The notes under the pieces: generated by a model
What the model was told of the DNA's origin: nothing
Seen by the model: only the letters and a program-made list of their open reading frames with translations
The model's database searches: none
Shown here: in pieces, positions 34,284-64,000 of the stretch
Layout of the letters: the number at the start of each line of letters is the position of its first letter
Numbering within the stretch: position 1 is the first letter of the stretch
Made by a program: the position numbers and the translations under genes
Assembly (NCBI GenBank): GCA_024760905.1
Contig: CM045735.1
Location: 5,850,661 to 5,914,660, forward strand
DNA from: Plotosus lineatus
Lineage: Eukaryota; Chordata; Actinopteri; Siluriformes; Plotosidae
Length of the DNA stretch: 64,000 nt
Direction of reading: 5' to 3'

Positions 34284-37200
34284 TCTTCCTATTTACAATA
34301 TTGTTGCTGATCCAGTTCATTCCATCCTGAGAGAAAACAGATAGAGAAGAACACAAAAAGAATTGATGATGTTTTGTTCAGACATGTAAAGAGCATAGCC
34401 TGATAAAACACAATAATTAAAATGAAATTATTGTCTTGGCAGAGTTTACAAATTCAACAAATTCATACAAATTAATAACGCCTGTAAGGTCATTTAAAAT
34501 GAATAATTTCATCATTGGTGGCATGGTGGCGTAGTGGTTAGCATGTCCGCCTCTCAGGGGAAGGTCCTGGGTTGGCATGTTTTTGTGTGTGGTTTCTCCC
34601 TGCCCCCATACCTGGGGGATATCCTCCAGGTACTCCGGTGTCCTCCCACAGTCCAAAAACATGCACGGTATTCTAACCGGCTGTTCCGAGTTGACCCTAG
34701 GCGTGCGTGTGACTGTGAACAGTTGTCTGTGTGTTGGCCCTTTGATTTTCTGGCAAGCTGTACAGGGTGTACTTTGTTCACCCAGTGTTCGCTGCGACAG
34801 ACTTCAAGTCCCCCGCGACCCAATCGGATTAAATGGTTCAAGTATTATCATTTCCGATACTGATTCAGTGTAAATGTTCTGTAGTGTTATGAAACCTTTT
34901 CCTTTGTATAGATTAAAGCTTTTTTTGTTGATCTGTATGGACTCGCCTGCACTCCTTCGCCCGAAATAGCAGAACATGCTTGGATCTGCCATTCTCGATC
35001 ACGGTACGTGTGCAGGTTGAGTCCCTCTGCGATCTCACTGGCTGTCGACGCCGTAGTCAGATCCTGCTTGTTGGCAAAGATGAGCACAGGGACTCCCTTC
35101 AGATTCTCCTCATCGATCAGTTCAGCGAGTTCCTGCACACAGACAAGACGTGAGAAAAATTAACCCTTTAATGCCCAGCAGGACCATATGGTCCTCTTTC
35201 AAAAATATTATTAACTACTAGACGCGTTCTATACTTGTTGTGGCGTCACCTGATGAAACACAGCTTGATCTCACATGCCTCAGTCAGCTGTGAGACGACC
35301 TTTAGTGCACAGGATTGTGTTATTCACAAATTTGTGTGAATGTTATTATTTTTTATTATTATGTTATTATTATTCTGAGTGTTATTATAATTTTGTTGAA
35401 AGAAATGTATTGGGGTGTTTCCTTCGGCCTTTTTGATTCGGAAAAACTAGTGATAATTTTTATCTAACTTCAAAAATAATTCGGGCTTTAAAGGGTTAAT
35501 TATGTTTTAAATAGCCCGACATCAAGAGGATTACTGTCTAAGCAAGACATTTAAAGCACAACATCTTGTGCTCGGATGGCGTCGTGTTTCAATTATAGTA
35601 TCTTTGGGTAAAACCATCTGTTAGATGAGTATTTAATAAACGGCCGAACATGTTTTAAAACCATGCAAAATTTATGAGGCATTATTTTAAATATCAAATG
35701 CTTCCACCTCCTCCAACCATAAAAGCTTGTTTTCTTGTGTAGCTGATCAAGAATTTCATCCAGAACATTCAGTTCATTTTCTGTAATCGCTTAATCCTGA
35801 TTAGGGTTGCGGGGAGGCTGGTGCCCATCCCAGCTGACTCCAGGCGAGGGCAGTGTACACCTTGGACAGCTCGCCAGGCCATCACAGGGCGGAAATACGC
35901 TGACGGCTTTGCAGCGACTCTTGTCAAAAGTCAGCAATGGTTCTTTTACATGAACCTCCCACCATAGACAGTGAGAGACATGGCCGGCCTTTGATAACTC
36001 AGTTAGCTCCACTGGGGGAGATAGTGACAACCCGTGGAGAGTGGGACTTGAACCCCAACCCCCAAACCTCTTGGCTCACAGAATATTCATTCATTTATTG
36101 TGCATTCGTCAAAAAAATAGAGTTATATATGAAGTGCTGTGATGTTGAATGTACACATTTTTTTATAGTACACGAACCAATCCAAACACACGTTTGCTTA
36201 TATCCAGTGGGTGTGGTTATAATAAACTGTATATGCACTTCATGCAGTGTAGAATTTGGTTGTTCTCACCAGGCCTGTTTCTTCAAACCTTTTCTTGTCT
36301 GCACTGTCGATGACGTAGATCTAAAGATAAAAAGATAATAACATCATAATAACAATAACATAGTCATAGACAGGTTATATGGTTGTCGAGCTTCCTTTAA
36401 CAACGTGTGTATCACAACAATTGAACGTTGTTCCGCCAAGTTGTGATTTCTGCAATCAGAATTTTTGTACAATCATGTAACATTATTCATTACTACCCCG
36501 GGCCCATTTTAACCTGTTTGTGTAGGTGACTCAAACAACAACAACAACAAAAAAAACCCCAAATAAAACAAACATACACACAAAAACCCTCCCAAAATAT
36601 ACAAGCTTCAAAATCCAAAGTCAAAAATCAAAGCTTGGAAAAACTCTACAGTATCTTGCATGAATATTTTTCTTCTGAAAATTTTGTAATGTTACAATCC
36701 GGAACCAAATTGAACCTCAGAAATGCCTGATCCGCGAACACAAACCAAACCTTCCTTTAAAATTATTAACAAATGAACACCACAAAAGTTGTGACTGCAG
36801 AAGTTTTACTGTGTGGCCCATAAATTAGTTCTAGTGCCACCAATTTTATTCAAAATCCCATGATTAATTGAATTTTGAAATTTAAGTTGCATGTGATCTC
36901 AATATAGCAAAAGTATGTCATTCATTCATTCTCTGAACCGCTTAATCCTAATTAGGGTTGCGAGCAGGCTGGCGCCCATCTCAGCCGACTCTGAGTGAGG
37001 GCAGAGTACACCCTGGACAGCTCACCAGGCCATCGCAGGGCAGAAACACACTGACGGCTATGCAGCTCCTCTTGACGAAAGTCTGCAATGGTTCTTTTAC
37101 ATGAACCTCTCACCATAGATGGTGAAAGCAATGGTTGGCCTTTGATAACCCAGTTAGCTGCACTGATAATCCAGCACCTTATCACCTGGCCACCATGCCC

Positions 37201-39345
37201 ACAAAAGTATGTTTGTTCCAAAATTCTACCAGATTGTCCACCTTCAATAAGGCTTGATTGGATAGTAATATCATTAATGACTCATTATAATAAAGTAGTT
37301 ATAGAAGCACACACTGATGACGCTGTTGAGATTAACAGCTCAAAATGGAGATCACAGCAAATGCCTATAAAAATGCATGGATGCACCCAAAAGATGGGCC
37401 TTTTTCGAGGCGTGTCATGTTTAAAAAAACCCATATAAAAATACACTCAGTAAACATACATAGAAAAAAGTTTCTTTGTTGCAGTAAGTTGCAAATTAAC
37501 CAAAAAAAAGCGTATGTGACAAAGTTCTATATTTGGAGTCCACCCATCAGCACTTATCACCTTGATGACAGTTCCTACAATGGAACACCGTTAAACAGAG
37601 ATGTTCCAAGGGTGTCAATTTCTAGCTGCCTCTTTTAAAATAAAGTATCTGTATATTTAAATATTAGGTAAACACGTACATGAAACGCTTCACCCCATTA
37701 CAGTTGCACTAAACTCTAACTTGTTCAATTAGCTGAAATATTTTTGTGATGTTTATTAAGAGTCTATAAAGTGATCAAGGAATAATCATTCTTTTGTTTA
37801 TTCTTTGAGATCAATAGATTAACTTCAGAGTGGGTAATTTCTTCAGTTATCAAAAATGTATTTAAATCGATTACAACATACGTACCAGCAAATCAGTGTT
37901 CTCCAGATACTTTTTCCAGAAGGGGCGGATCTTCCTTTGCCCACCAATGTCCCAGACATTAAGTTTCATGCCATGACATGTTACACTCTTAATATTGAAA
38001 CCCTAGAATGCATACAATAGAAAACAAACGCAGATAAATGGAGGTGTTAACTGTATTTATTTGACCCTTAGGTTAACCTCAGTTTATGGTTATATAAACT
38101 TCAAATTCAGGATTAAACACATCCGCTTGACCCACAATGACAGGCCTCCCATGTTGTAACAAAAAGACCTTGCTCATTATGCCAAATTGGTCATATGTCC
38201 AGTTTCAAAATTATGTCAGAACTAATCCGTTTATAGGAAGTTAGTATGTTATGTACTGAGTAATAAACCTCCAGTCGATATGGATGGTCCATCAATATTA
38301 TTAGCCATAAAGAAAGACATTAAGAAGGTCAGCTAATTATGGCCTTTGCTGACTCTACTTTGCTGACAGAACATGACCAAAATAGATCTCATGGTTTGAT
38401 ATCAGCATGACTTAATGAAAGCTAACAGAAAGAGTCAGTACGTGATCCGTATTCAGTGCCTTTACAATATTCTCAAACATCACGTTCAAACAGGTAGAGA
38501 AAAAGTTCATTCATAGTACAGTACTGGACTTTCTGACATTATTAAATTTGTGATATCTCAAAAATTTCCTGTCCTTATGCTCTTTTTTCAAAAGTAGCAG
38601 ATAGTTTCCCAAAAGGAATCTCAATAACAAACCCTTCACGGTTTTCTCTCTTCGTGTGTAGTTATAATGTCTCTCTGCTCAAGGTAACTTCTCACACGCA
38701 GCATGAGTACATTGCAAAATATGTCTTAGACATGAAATTTTTTGAATATGGAACTCTTTTAAAATGTTTCATATTAATATAAATCAAATGAGGCATGGCG
38801 ACCTGGTGGTAAAGGTACTGGATCACTGATCCAAACGGTTGGGGGTTCAAGCCCCACTCTCAATGGGTTGTCACTGTTCCCCACAGTGCAGCTGACTGGG
38901 TTATCAAAGGCCAGCCATGGCTTTCAGTGTCTCAGTGTCCATGGTTCATGTAAAAGAACCAGTGCTAACTTTCATCAAGAACATTGGCATAACCTTTAGT
39001 GTGTTTCTACCCTGCGATGGTCTGGGGGCACCGTCCAGGGTGTACTCTGTCCTTTGCCCAGAGTTGGCTGAGATGGGTGGCAGCCTCCCCACAACCCAAA
39101 TTAGGATTAAGTGGTTCATAAAATAAATGAATGAATGAGAAATCAAATGAAAGATTATTCAGTATTTTCCAATTTATAGCTTAAAAATGTCTTAGTTTCT
39201 TGGTCGCTAATTTGTTTTTTTTTTTTGTACAAAAAAGCTTAACCCTTAGGGCCTGAATTATTTTTTGCAGTTAAAAAAAATTATCACCAGTTTTTCCTAA
39301 TCAAAAAGGCCTAAGGAATTTCTTTCAACAAAATTATAATAACAC

Positions 39346-39391
<46 letters not shown>

Positions 39392-41473
39392 TAATAATAA
39401 TAATAACAAATAATAGCACGCTCATAAATTTGTGAACAACACAATCCTGCGCACACAAGGTCATCTCACAGCTGACTGAGGCACATGGGACCAAGCTGTG
39501 TTTCATCAGGTGATGCCACAAGTATAGAATGCGTCTAGTTGTTATTACCATTTTTTGAAAGAGGACCATATGGTCCTGCTGGCCGTTAAAGGGTTAAACC
39601 ACTTGAAAAAATATCTACTAAAAAAACCAGAGATTATTTTAGGATTAAAACAGGTCGAAACTACTTAGAAGTAGGTTTCATATTTATATATTTGGCTTAT
39701 TGTAATCTTTCAATCGGAAATAGTACATAAATTTGAGCATAGACAAGATTTGTCCAATTATTAAGTTTGTAGATAATAAGTTAGTTTATGTTTGAATTAC
39801 AAGAAATACTATTATTTTGTAAATACTCAAACTGTTCTGATAGTAAAATAACTTAAAGCACATGAATTTGGAAAACCTCAATGTATCACTCATGCAATAT
39901 CCTTTGTTATATTTATGTGAAAGGTCACAATGCAACTTCATAGCACTCAGTTAGCTTAAGTGTATTAACCAAGGATTTGGAGCACCATGCATTTAAACTC
40001 AAAGCACGAATAAGGTTTGATTGTCAGTGCAACCACAATAACCTGAGTCGGTGTGATCGTGTTCACATCCTCTGAGGCGAGTTGTTTTAGTAAGGTGGTT
40101 TTCCCAGCATTATCCAGACCAAGAAGAATGATCCGGAGCTCCTGCTCTGTCGTGCCCTTTAGTTTCTCAATGACAGAAAATAAACCCTGGGATAGACAGT
40201 ACAATTAAAGGGAATAAAAGATGCTTAGAAAATAGAAAATCTACTTAGAACATATGCGACATCAGACACTATTAGAATTTGTTTAAGAAACTATGCTGAT
40301 ATTTCTCTTTATATTTCTATTGAGTTTTTTTTTAGACATATTTACTATTTCCAAACTTCAATGTTTTTATTCTATTGGAAGATTACTTATACTTATAATA
40401 AAAGTATACTTATACTCATCATAAAACTAAAAAAAAAATGCAGATCTAAAAATAGAATAAAGTACATTTTAACCTTGAAATTTCCATGTATATCTATAAA
40501 TAGGTTTAATATTCTTAAATTAGATTAAAAACAATCTGAATATACAAAGTAACAACATATACTGATACAACGTACTGTATATTTTTATTTGCTAGGTTAT
40601 AATTTTTGCAATGTATACAAGGGTTCAAATTACTGTATATTCAAATTCAAAACATCCCACTACATAAAATACATCTTATAAAGTAAAATTACCTTGAATA
40701 GGACAATTTCAACTAATATTTCTTACTATACTATTACAATAAACAGCCATGACTCTCATTGTCTGTGGTGAGAGGGGGAGGTAAAAGAACCATTACTGTC
40801 ATTCATAAAGGGTAGGCTACATCTCTATCAGCCTTGTTTCTGCCCTGCTATGGCCTGGTGAGCTGTCCAGGGTGTAATATACCCTTGCCCAGAGTTAGCT
40901 GAGATGGTCGCCGGCCTACTACGTTAAAGGCTGAGTAGATGAAATGGTGTTGAATAAATCTCAGTTGCTTTGCTTCAGATGTCCCGGAATATAGAGCTTA
41001 AAAATGTGACTCTGAATTGTAAATATATTTTATAAATATAAATTTAAATTTCTTACACGTAATTTTAAAACACGGCACACAAATATTCACTGAATTTAAT
41101 TTTAAATCCATTATAGAAGATTGGGTACAAAATTCAATGAAACAATAACATTTGAATTTATGACTCCAGAGTCTAAAGTTGCACAGTTCTTAGTCATATA
41201 CAATCATAAATCATAAAAAATGTAAAATAATATATCTAAAGTGAACAATACAAAATGTAACACTTAATCATTACTTCAGAAATTATTAGAACATCAGTTT
41301 GTATACATTGCTGTAATTATTATGTTTCTTATATGCATGCATGTGCGAAAGTAATTATGGACTATCGCAATCTTGCCTTGGCTCCAGTGGATTAGCGTTT
41401 ACTGAAGCATAGCGGTGCCTGTTAAGAGCAGATCTCCAGATTGGTGCATACATACCTTTTGGATTTCACCCAT
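34279..41473 (-). CDS. arl3l1: ARL3-like small GTPase, complete, 6 coding exons
   Basis: Minus-strand exons: 41473-41456, 40186-40043, 38002-37886, 36320-36270, 35132-34947, 34326-34279. They sum to 564 nt, giving 187 aa plus TAA, all in phase. Exon 1 encodes only MGEIQK. GTPase motifs: P-loop GLDNAGKT (residues 29-36), switch I ITPTQGFN, switch II WDIGGQ (71-76), NKQD (131-134) and CSA (163-165). ARL3 releases lipidated cargo from UNC119 and PDE6D, mainly for cilia. The N-terminus ([17 protein letters not shown]) differs from canonical ARL3 (MGLLS...), which fits the fish 'arl3-like' paralogues; l1 versus l2 is not settled. Intron 5 starts with GC (CAG|GCGAGT). Introns 3 and 4 hold SINEs and a piggyBac-like MITE, and a matching MITE in opposite orientation lies in intron 2. 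Family certain; paralogue symbol tentative. Confidence 0.93.
34518..34845 (+). mobile_element. SINE S1 in the GC-AG intron of the arl3-like gene
   Basis: Complete head (GGTGGCATGGTGGCGTAGTG) to tail (CCAATCGGATTAAATGGTTC), antisense to the gene. It fills over half of the last intron (34327-34946). Confidence 0.78.
35160..35499 (+). mobile_element. piggyBac-like MITE in arl3-like intron 4
   Basis: Bounded by TTAACCCTTTAATGCCC and GGGCTTTAAAGGGTTAA, with TTAA at each end. Contains GGACCATATGGTCC next to its left end. Confidence 0.72.
35765..36062 (-). mobile_element. Chimeric SINE in arl3-like intron 4
   Basis: Minus-strand S2/S1 chimera. S2 head side near 36060 and S1-type 3' end (GATTAAGCGATTACAGAAA) near 35775. 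Confidence 0.75.
36925..37200 (-). mobile_element. Chimeric SINE in arl3-like intron 3
   Basis: Minus-strand S2/S1 chimera with a degraded head. The 3' end reads AATTAGGATTAAGCGGTTC then AGAGAATGAATGAATG. Confidence 0.75.
38793..39140 (+). mobile_element. Chimeric SINE in arl3-like intron 2
   Basis: S2 head GGCGACCTGGTGGTAAAGG, B box GGTTCAAGCCCC, S1-type 3' half ending TTAGGATTAAGTGG and AATGAATGAATG. Plus strand, antisense to the gene. Confidence 0.78.
39239..39597 (-). mobile_element. piggyBac-like MITE in arl3-like intron 2, inverted copy
   Basis: Same element as at 35160 in the opposite orientation: TTAACCCTTAGGGCC at left, GGCCGTTAAAGGGTTAA at right, GGACCATATGGTCC near the right end. 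A (TAA)n tract (39344-39391) has expanded inside it. Confidence 0.72.
40750..40955 (+). mobile_element. Chimeric SINE, head-less fragment
   Basis: Starts inside the S2 body (CTCTCATTGTCTGTGGTG) and continues to the S1-type CCAGGGTGTAATATACCC block. Lies in arl3-like intron 1. Confidence 0.6.
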
Positions 41474-41687
41474 GATAATGTGTCTCTGCAGACAAGAACA
41501 CAAGAAGGAGAAAAAGAACCCAACTACATGCTATGGAGATTATGTCAAGGTCAGTCCAATTGGGCTGCAGTCAGGTCTGGGTCCTCATCATCCTCAACAT
41601 TTCACCTCTAAATCTTGAAATTATTTCAGCCAAACTTAGTAAAGAGGAATCTTTTTCTGGCTTGTTCCCCTACCCAAGAGGAAGAGT

Positions 41688-41691
<4 letters not shown>

Positions 41692-41738
<47 letters not shown>
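41692..41738 (+). repeat. (GA)n microsatellite
   Basis: About 23 GA units, 220 nt upstream of the arl3-like start exon (minus-strand sense). Confidence 0.95.
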
Positions 41739-41743
<5 letters not shown>

Positions 41744-42227
41744 ACATGGATGGGATTAGTCCACGATTAGCAACCTGTCCACCTTCGTCTGTTCCCTTCA
41801 CCTCCCCCAGACTTCTGTGCTGCATTAAAGTCTTACCTGGATTATCCCTCTTTGTCACCTGCTTCATAACTGTCCTGAGACTCCTTTCTCTCCGTCTTGC
41901 TTTCTTTCTCAAAACTACAGGAAATCCATTCATCCAGTCATCGTTTTTGACACCTTCTTTTGTTTCTCCACCTGGCTCTATGGTCTGGCATTGGAATGGT
42001 ATGACATGTCTTTTGTCATGTTAGTTTATTAGCTTAATTCAGACATGTTTGCCTTTTAGGTTTGCTGTTGTACTGCTCCTGTTCAGCAGAGGGCAGTAGC
42101 TTTCAATATGAAATTCTGGGATTTCCAGTTGCAATAAGGACAGCATGAAGTCAGATGTCACAAACATTTCAGAAATGTGAACAGTTCAGAATAGACTAAA
42201 GTATTTTATTTTCTGTATTTGGCTATG

Positions 42228-42231
<4 letters not shown>

Positions 42232-42291
<60 letters not shown>
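42232..42291 (+). repeat. (TAT)n microsatellite
   Basis: About 20 TAT units. Confidence 0.95.
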
Positions 42292-42293
<2 letters not shown>

Positions 42294-42304
42294 AATATGC
42301 TCCA

Positions 42305-42640
42305 CAGTGGGCAGGTTGAAGTCTTCGCACGCCAGCTCCCAGACTGGACTCCTGAGTTCGTGAAGAGGATTTCAGTGAGGAGTTTGCATGTTCTCCCTCA
42401 GCTTGTGTGGGTTTCATCTGGGTACTCTGGTTTTCGCCAAACAAATTAAATCCATGCACCTAATTGGTTGTTCTAAATTGTCCCTGGTTATGAACGTGAG
42501 TGTAAATCGGTCTGCGTTGTCCCTCAGATGTTCTGGCGAGCTATTTAATGTGTACCCCATCTTCGCCCACAGCCGTCTGAAATAGGCTACAGCCTCCCTG
42601 CAGTCCGAATCGGACTAAACGGTCTGGCAAAGTGAGTGAA
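42305..42640 (+). mobile_element. SINE S1 upstream of the arl3-like start
   Basis: GTTTGCATGTTCTCCCTCAG, TGTACCCCATCTTCGCCCAC and the tail AATCGGACTAAACGGTC are S1 blocks; the head is degraded. Confidence 0.65.
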
Positions 42641-43416
42641 TTGTAATAGTGAATATTCTGCATCTTGATAAAGATATCTTTCCTGTTGAACCATATTTTT
42701 TTTGTTTACGAATTATTTCCAACCAGCTGCATCCTGGTCCTTTGCGCCAAAGCTACAACTATAGTGATGGCAATGACGCGAGTGTCAGTGATTACCATAT
42801 TTGCTCAGCGGAATGCACAGGAAAGTAAATGCTTGCGTTACCACCCAAGCTCAGTGTACTAACTGCAACTCAAAATGGGATGGCAAACGGATTTAATGCT
42901 CCACACATGGACCAGTGCACATACAGTCAATGGAGAACAGGTGTTAGACTCAGGATACAGGAAGTGAGGTGAGAAGAATCCAGCTGTCTCTGGTTGGTTG
43001 TCCGGTCTTGACTTGCGGGGGCTGGTTCAGCTCCATGGCACATGGAGAGAAACACATTCATCTGTTGTAAGGGAATTACACGTCATGTCAACACTCTCGA
43101 GCGATCAACGTGTGCCCCGAATACTTCTCCATGAATTGAAATATAAACACTATGAACAAATACACATGAAAAACAGGAAACTTTTTAAGTTGTACATGTG
43201 ATGGGAAGAATAATGTGTCCTCTGCTTGAAATATCTGGGGGGTGTTTTTTCAGGTCACCGGTTGTATGATCAGTATGTTTTCCAACTGTGTGACTTTTAT
43301 ACCTGTGTTTTATGACAGGTCAGGTGTTTACACAGTGAAAGGCAGCTCAAGTGAGCTGAGGAACTTGCCAGACTTCTCTTCTGGTCTTCAACGCAGCACC
43401 AGCCTCCTCCACCATC

Positions 43417-46563
<3,147 letters not shown>

Positions 46564-47077
46564 GTAAAGACGCCGTCACGTAAACCTTAATTTCATTTGA
46601 TGTCTGTGAAATATTCAGAATTATACACCGCCACAAGATAAGCCTGCGCGAGTCATTCTCTCAGCTTTCTGAGTATCTGAGATCAAAGCTCAAAAAACTT
46701 TTTTTTTTTTTAATACACAGCAGCTTTTCTTTTCCTTTCACAACTTTCTACTCCAGTCTTTTGTCATATTCATTGTCAGATTGAACCAGAATCCTTTTAA
46801 ATAATTATTAAAATAATATTTTTGACAGTCTGAATGATGTAATTGTATATAATTTTCCTTTGCTAGTTTAGCAATAACGAACACCAGCGTTTTCCTTGCC
46901 CCGAATTTATTCTCTGAAGCGCACACACTTCCTCCTGTGGCATGTTGCTATAGCAAGACTTCCTGGTCTAGCAGGAAGTTTCATTTTAGTCATACACGAC
47001 AGACATATTCATACATATACCAGAGACAACACATGTTTTTTTGTGAAATACCCAAAAGTTCTTCTCGTGCTAAGACT

Positions 47078-63222
<16,145 letters not shown>

Positions 63223-64000
63223 GTATAAAGATAAAGCACGGTGTCTCTGCACGAGGTCCAGCAATTACTCCAGGGTGTCCTTCGTGATGTCATTTCCGTG
63301 TGGATTGCTCTTCAGAGTCAAATCTTGAAGTTGCAAACAATTAATTTGATTATTTCTTTTCGATTTTTTTGTACAGGTGGAAGAGATTCAGAACTATGTG
63401 TGTGTGTGTATATATACATATACATACATATATAATATATATACATATATCTCGGTAGTAGATTACTTTTTTATAGAGGAATAATAAAGTTAGTTGAACT
63501 AACCTACCTGGGCCAGCCTAATGCTCCCATGATGGCCCAGTCTCCTCAAAGGCAGACACGGACTATTAGGGATTCTGGTCTTCGTCAGCCACCGACCAGG
63601 CCGGGTTACTTCTATGAGCATGGGTTTCGGCGACTTCCGGTGGTACCCCCCCCCCCCCCCCCCCGGCCTGGCGCCGCCAGCAGCTATTGCCACCAGACCA
63701 GATAATCCCTCTTCTTCTGATGGATTTTCAATCCTCTGCCTTTCTTAGAACTTCTTGCATACAACACACTGTTCATTGGTTGCCTTCTGTAACAAAGTTC
63801 CCAGATCCACCCGGCTGCCGTCATCAACTGCGGTATCGCTCCTGGATGACAGCTGCCGCCGACTTGTCCAATTTGCGTTGTGGGTCTGGAATCCTCTTGA
63901 AGCAGCCCGCAGTTGTTGTAGCAAAAAATTCAAGGTTCCACGGTGGGTTGCTAACCCTCCTTAGCTTATTTGCCTGGTCCCTTATTTTGAGACCAACAGA
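63223..64000. other. rgs14 intron or downstream sequence, nothing firm
   Basis: 63413-63450 is (TA)n-rich. 63480-64000 has moderately GC-rich sequence with a (C)18 run at 63648-63664 and short open frames on both strands that I cannot assign; it could be a retroelement piece. Confidence 0.4.

Noticed and set aside
42791..42797. Alternative arl3-like start exon with ATG|GTAATC
   Set aside because: The exon at 41473-41456 (MGEIQK, donor AAG|GTATGT) has a better donor and gives the expected 187-aa protein.
63374..63420. Next rgs14 exon after TTTTTTGTACAG (GTGGAAGAGATTCAG...)
   Set aside because: The acceptor looks fair, but the reading runs into (TA)n within about 30 nt and does not match RGS14 after the RGS domain.

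Overview
This is a nuclear genomic window from a ray-finned (teleost) fish. It contains intron-rich vertebrate genes with GT-AG splicing. Between and inside them lie typical fish repeats: several tRNA-headed SINE families in dozens of copies, Tc1/mariner, pogo/Tigger-like, hAT-like and piggyBac-like DNA elements, LINE fragments, long (TA)n and (GT)n tracts, and an interstitial telomere-like array. There are no bacterial operons, CRISPR arrays or phage genes. I reconstructed the genes by reading exons and splice junctions by eye; species cannot be assigned.

Layout. 1-14.7 kb: intergenic and repeat-rich, no coding exon recognised; one possible non-coding first exon on the minus strand near 9.4-9.6 kb. 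14.7-23.9 kb: a complete rbm22 gene (+ strand, 11 coding exons, 426 aa, spliceosome protein). 24.2-26.0 kb: the four 3' coding exons of a myozenin gene, best matched to myoz3 (- strand), converging tail to tail with rbm22. 26-34 kb: repeats, including a telomere-like array of about 1.25 kb (32.8-34.0 kb) flanked by inverted repeats. 34.3-41.5 kb: a complete ARL3-like small GTPase gene (- strand, 6 coding exons, 187 aa) with a GC-AG intron. 43.4-63.2 kb: the 5' part of an RGS14-like gene (+ strand) covering the whole RGS domain and running off the right edge, with a 22-nt microexon and two possible sets of first exons.

The genes are functionally unrelated housekeeping, muscle, cilia and signalling genes. 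rbm22 next to convergent myoz3 is the arrangement known from tetrapods. arl3-like next to rgs14 is not part of that human block (inference from recalled human gene order).

Most of the window is mobile DNA. The most informative part is a set of nested insertions with readable target-site duplications, and a SINE head that occurs with two different 3' tails. I saw no novel multi-gene system. The best leads are the modular SINEs, the telomere-like array bounded by inverted repeats, the alternative 5' exons of rgs14, and unusual splice signals in myoz3 and arl3-like.
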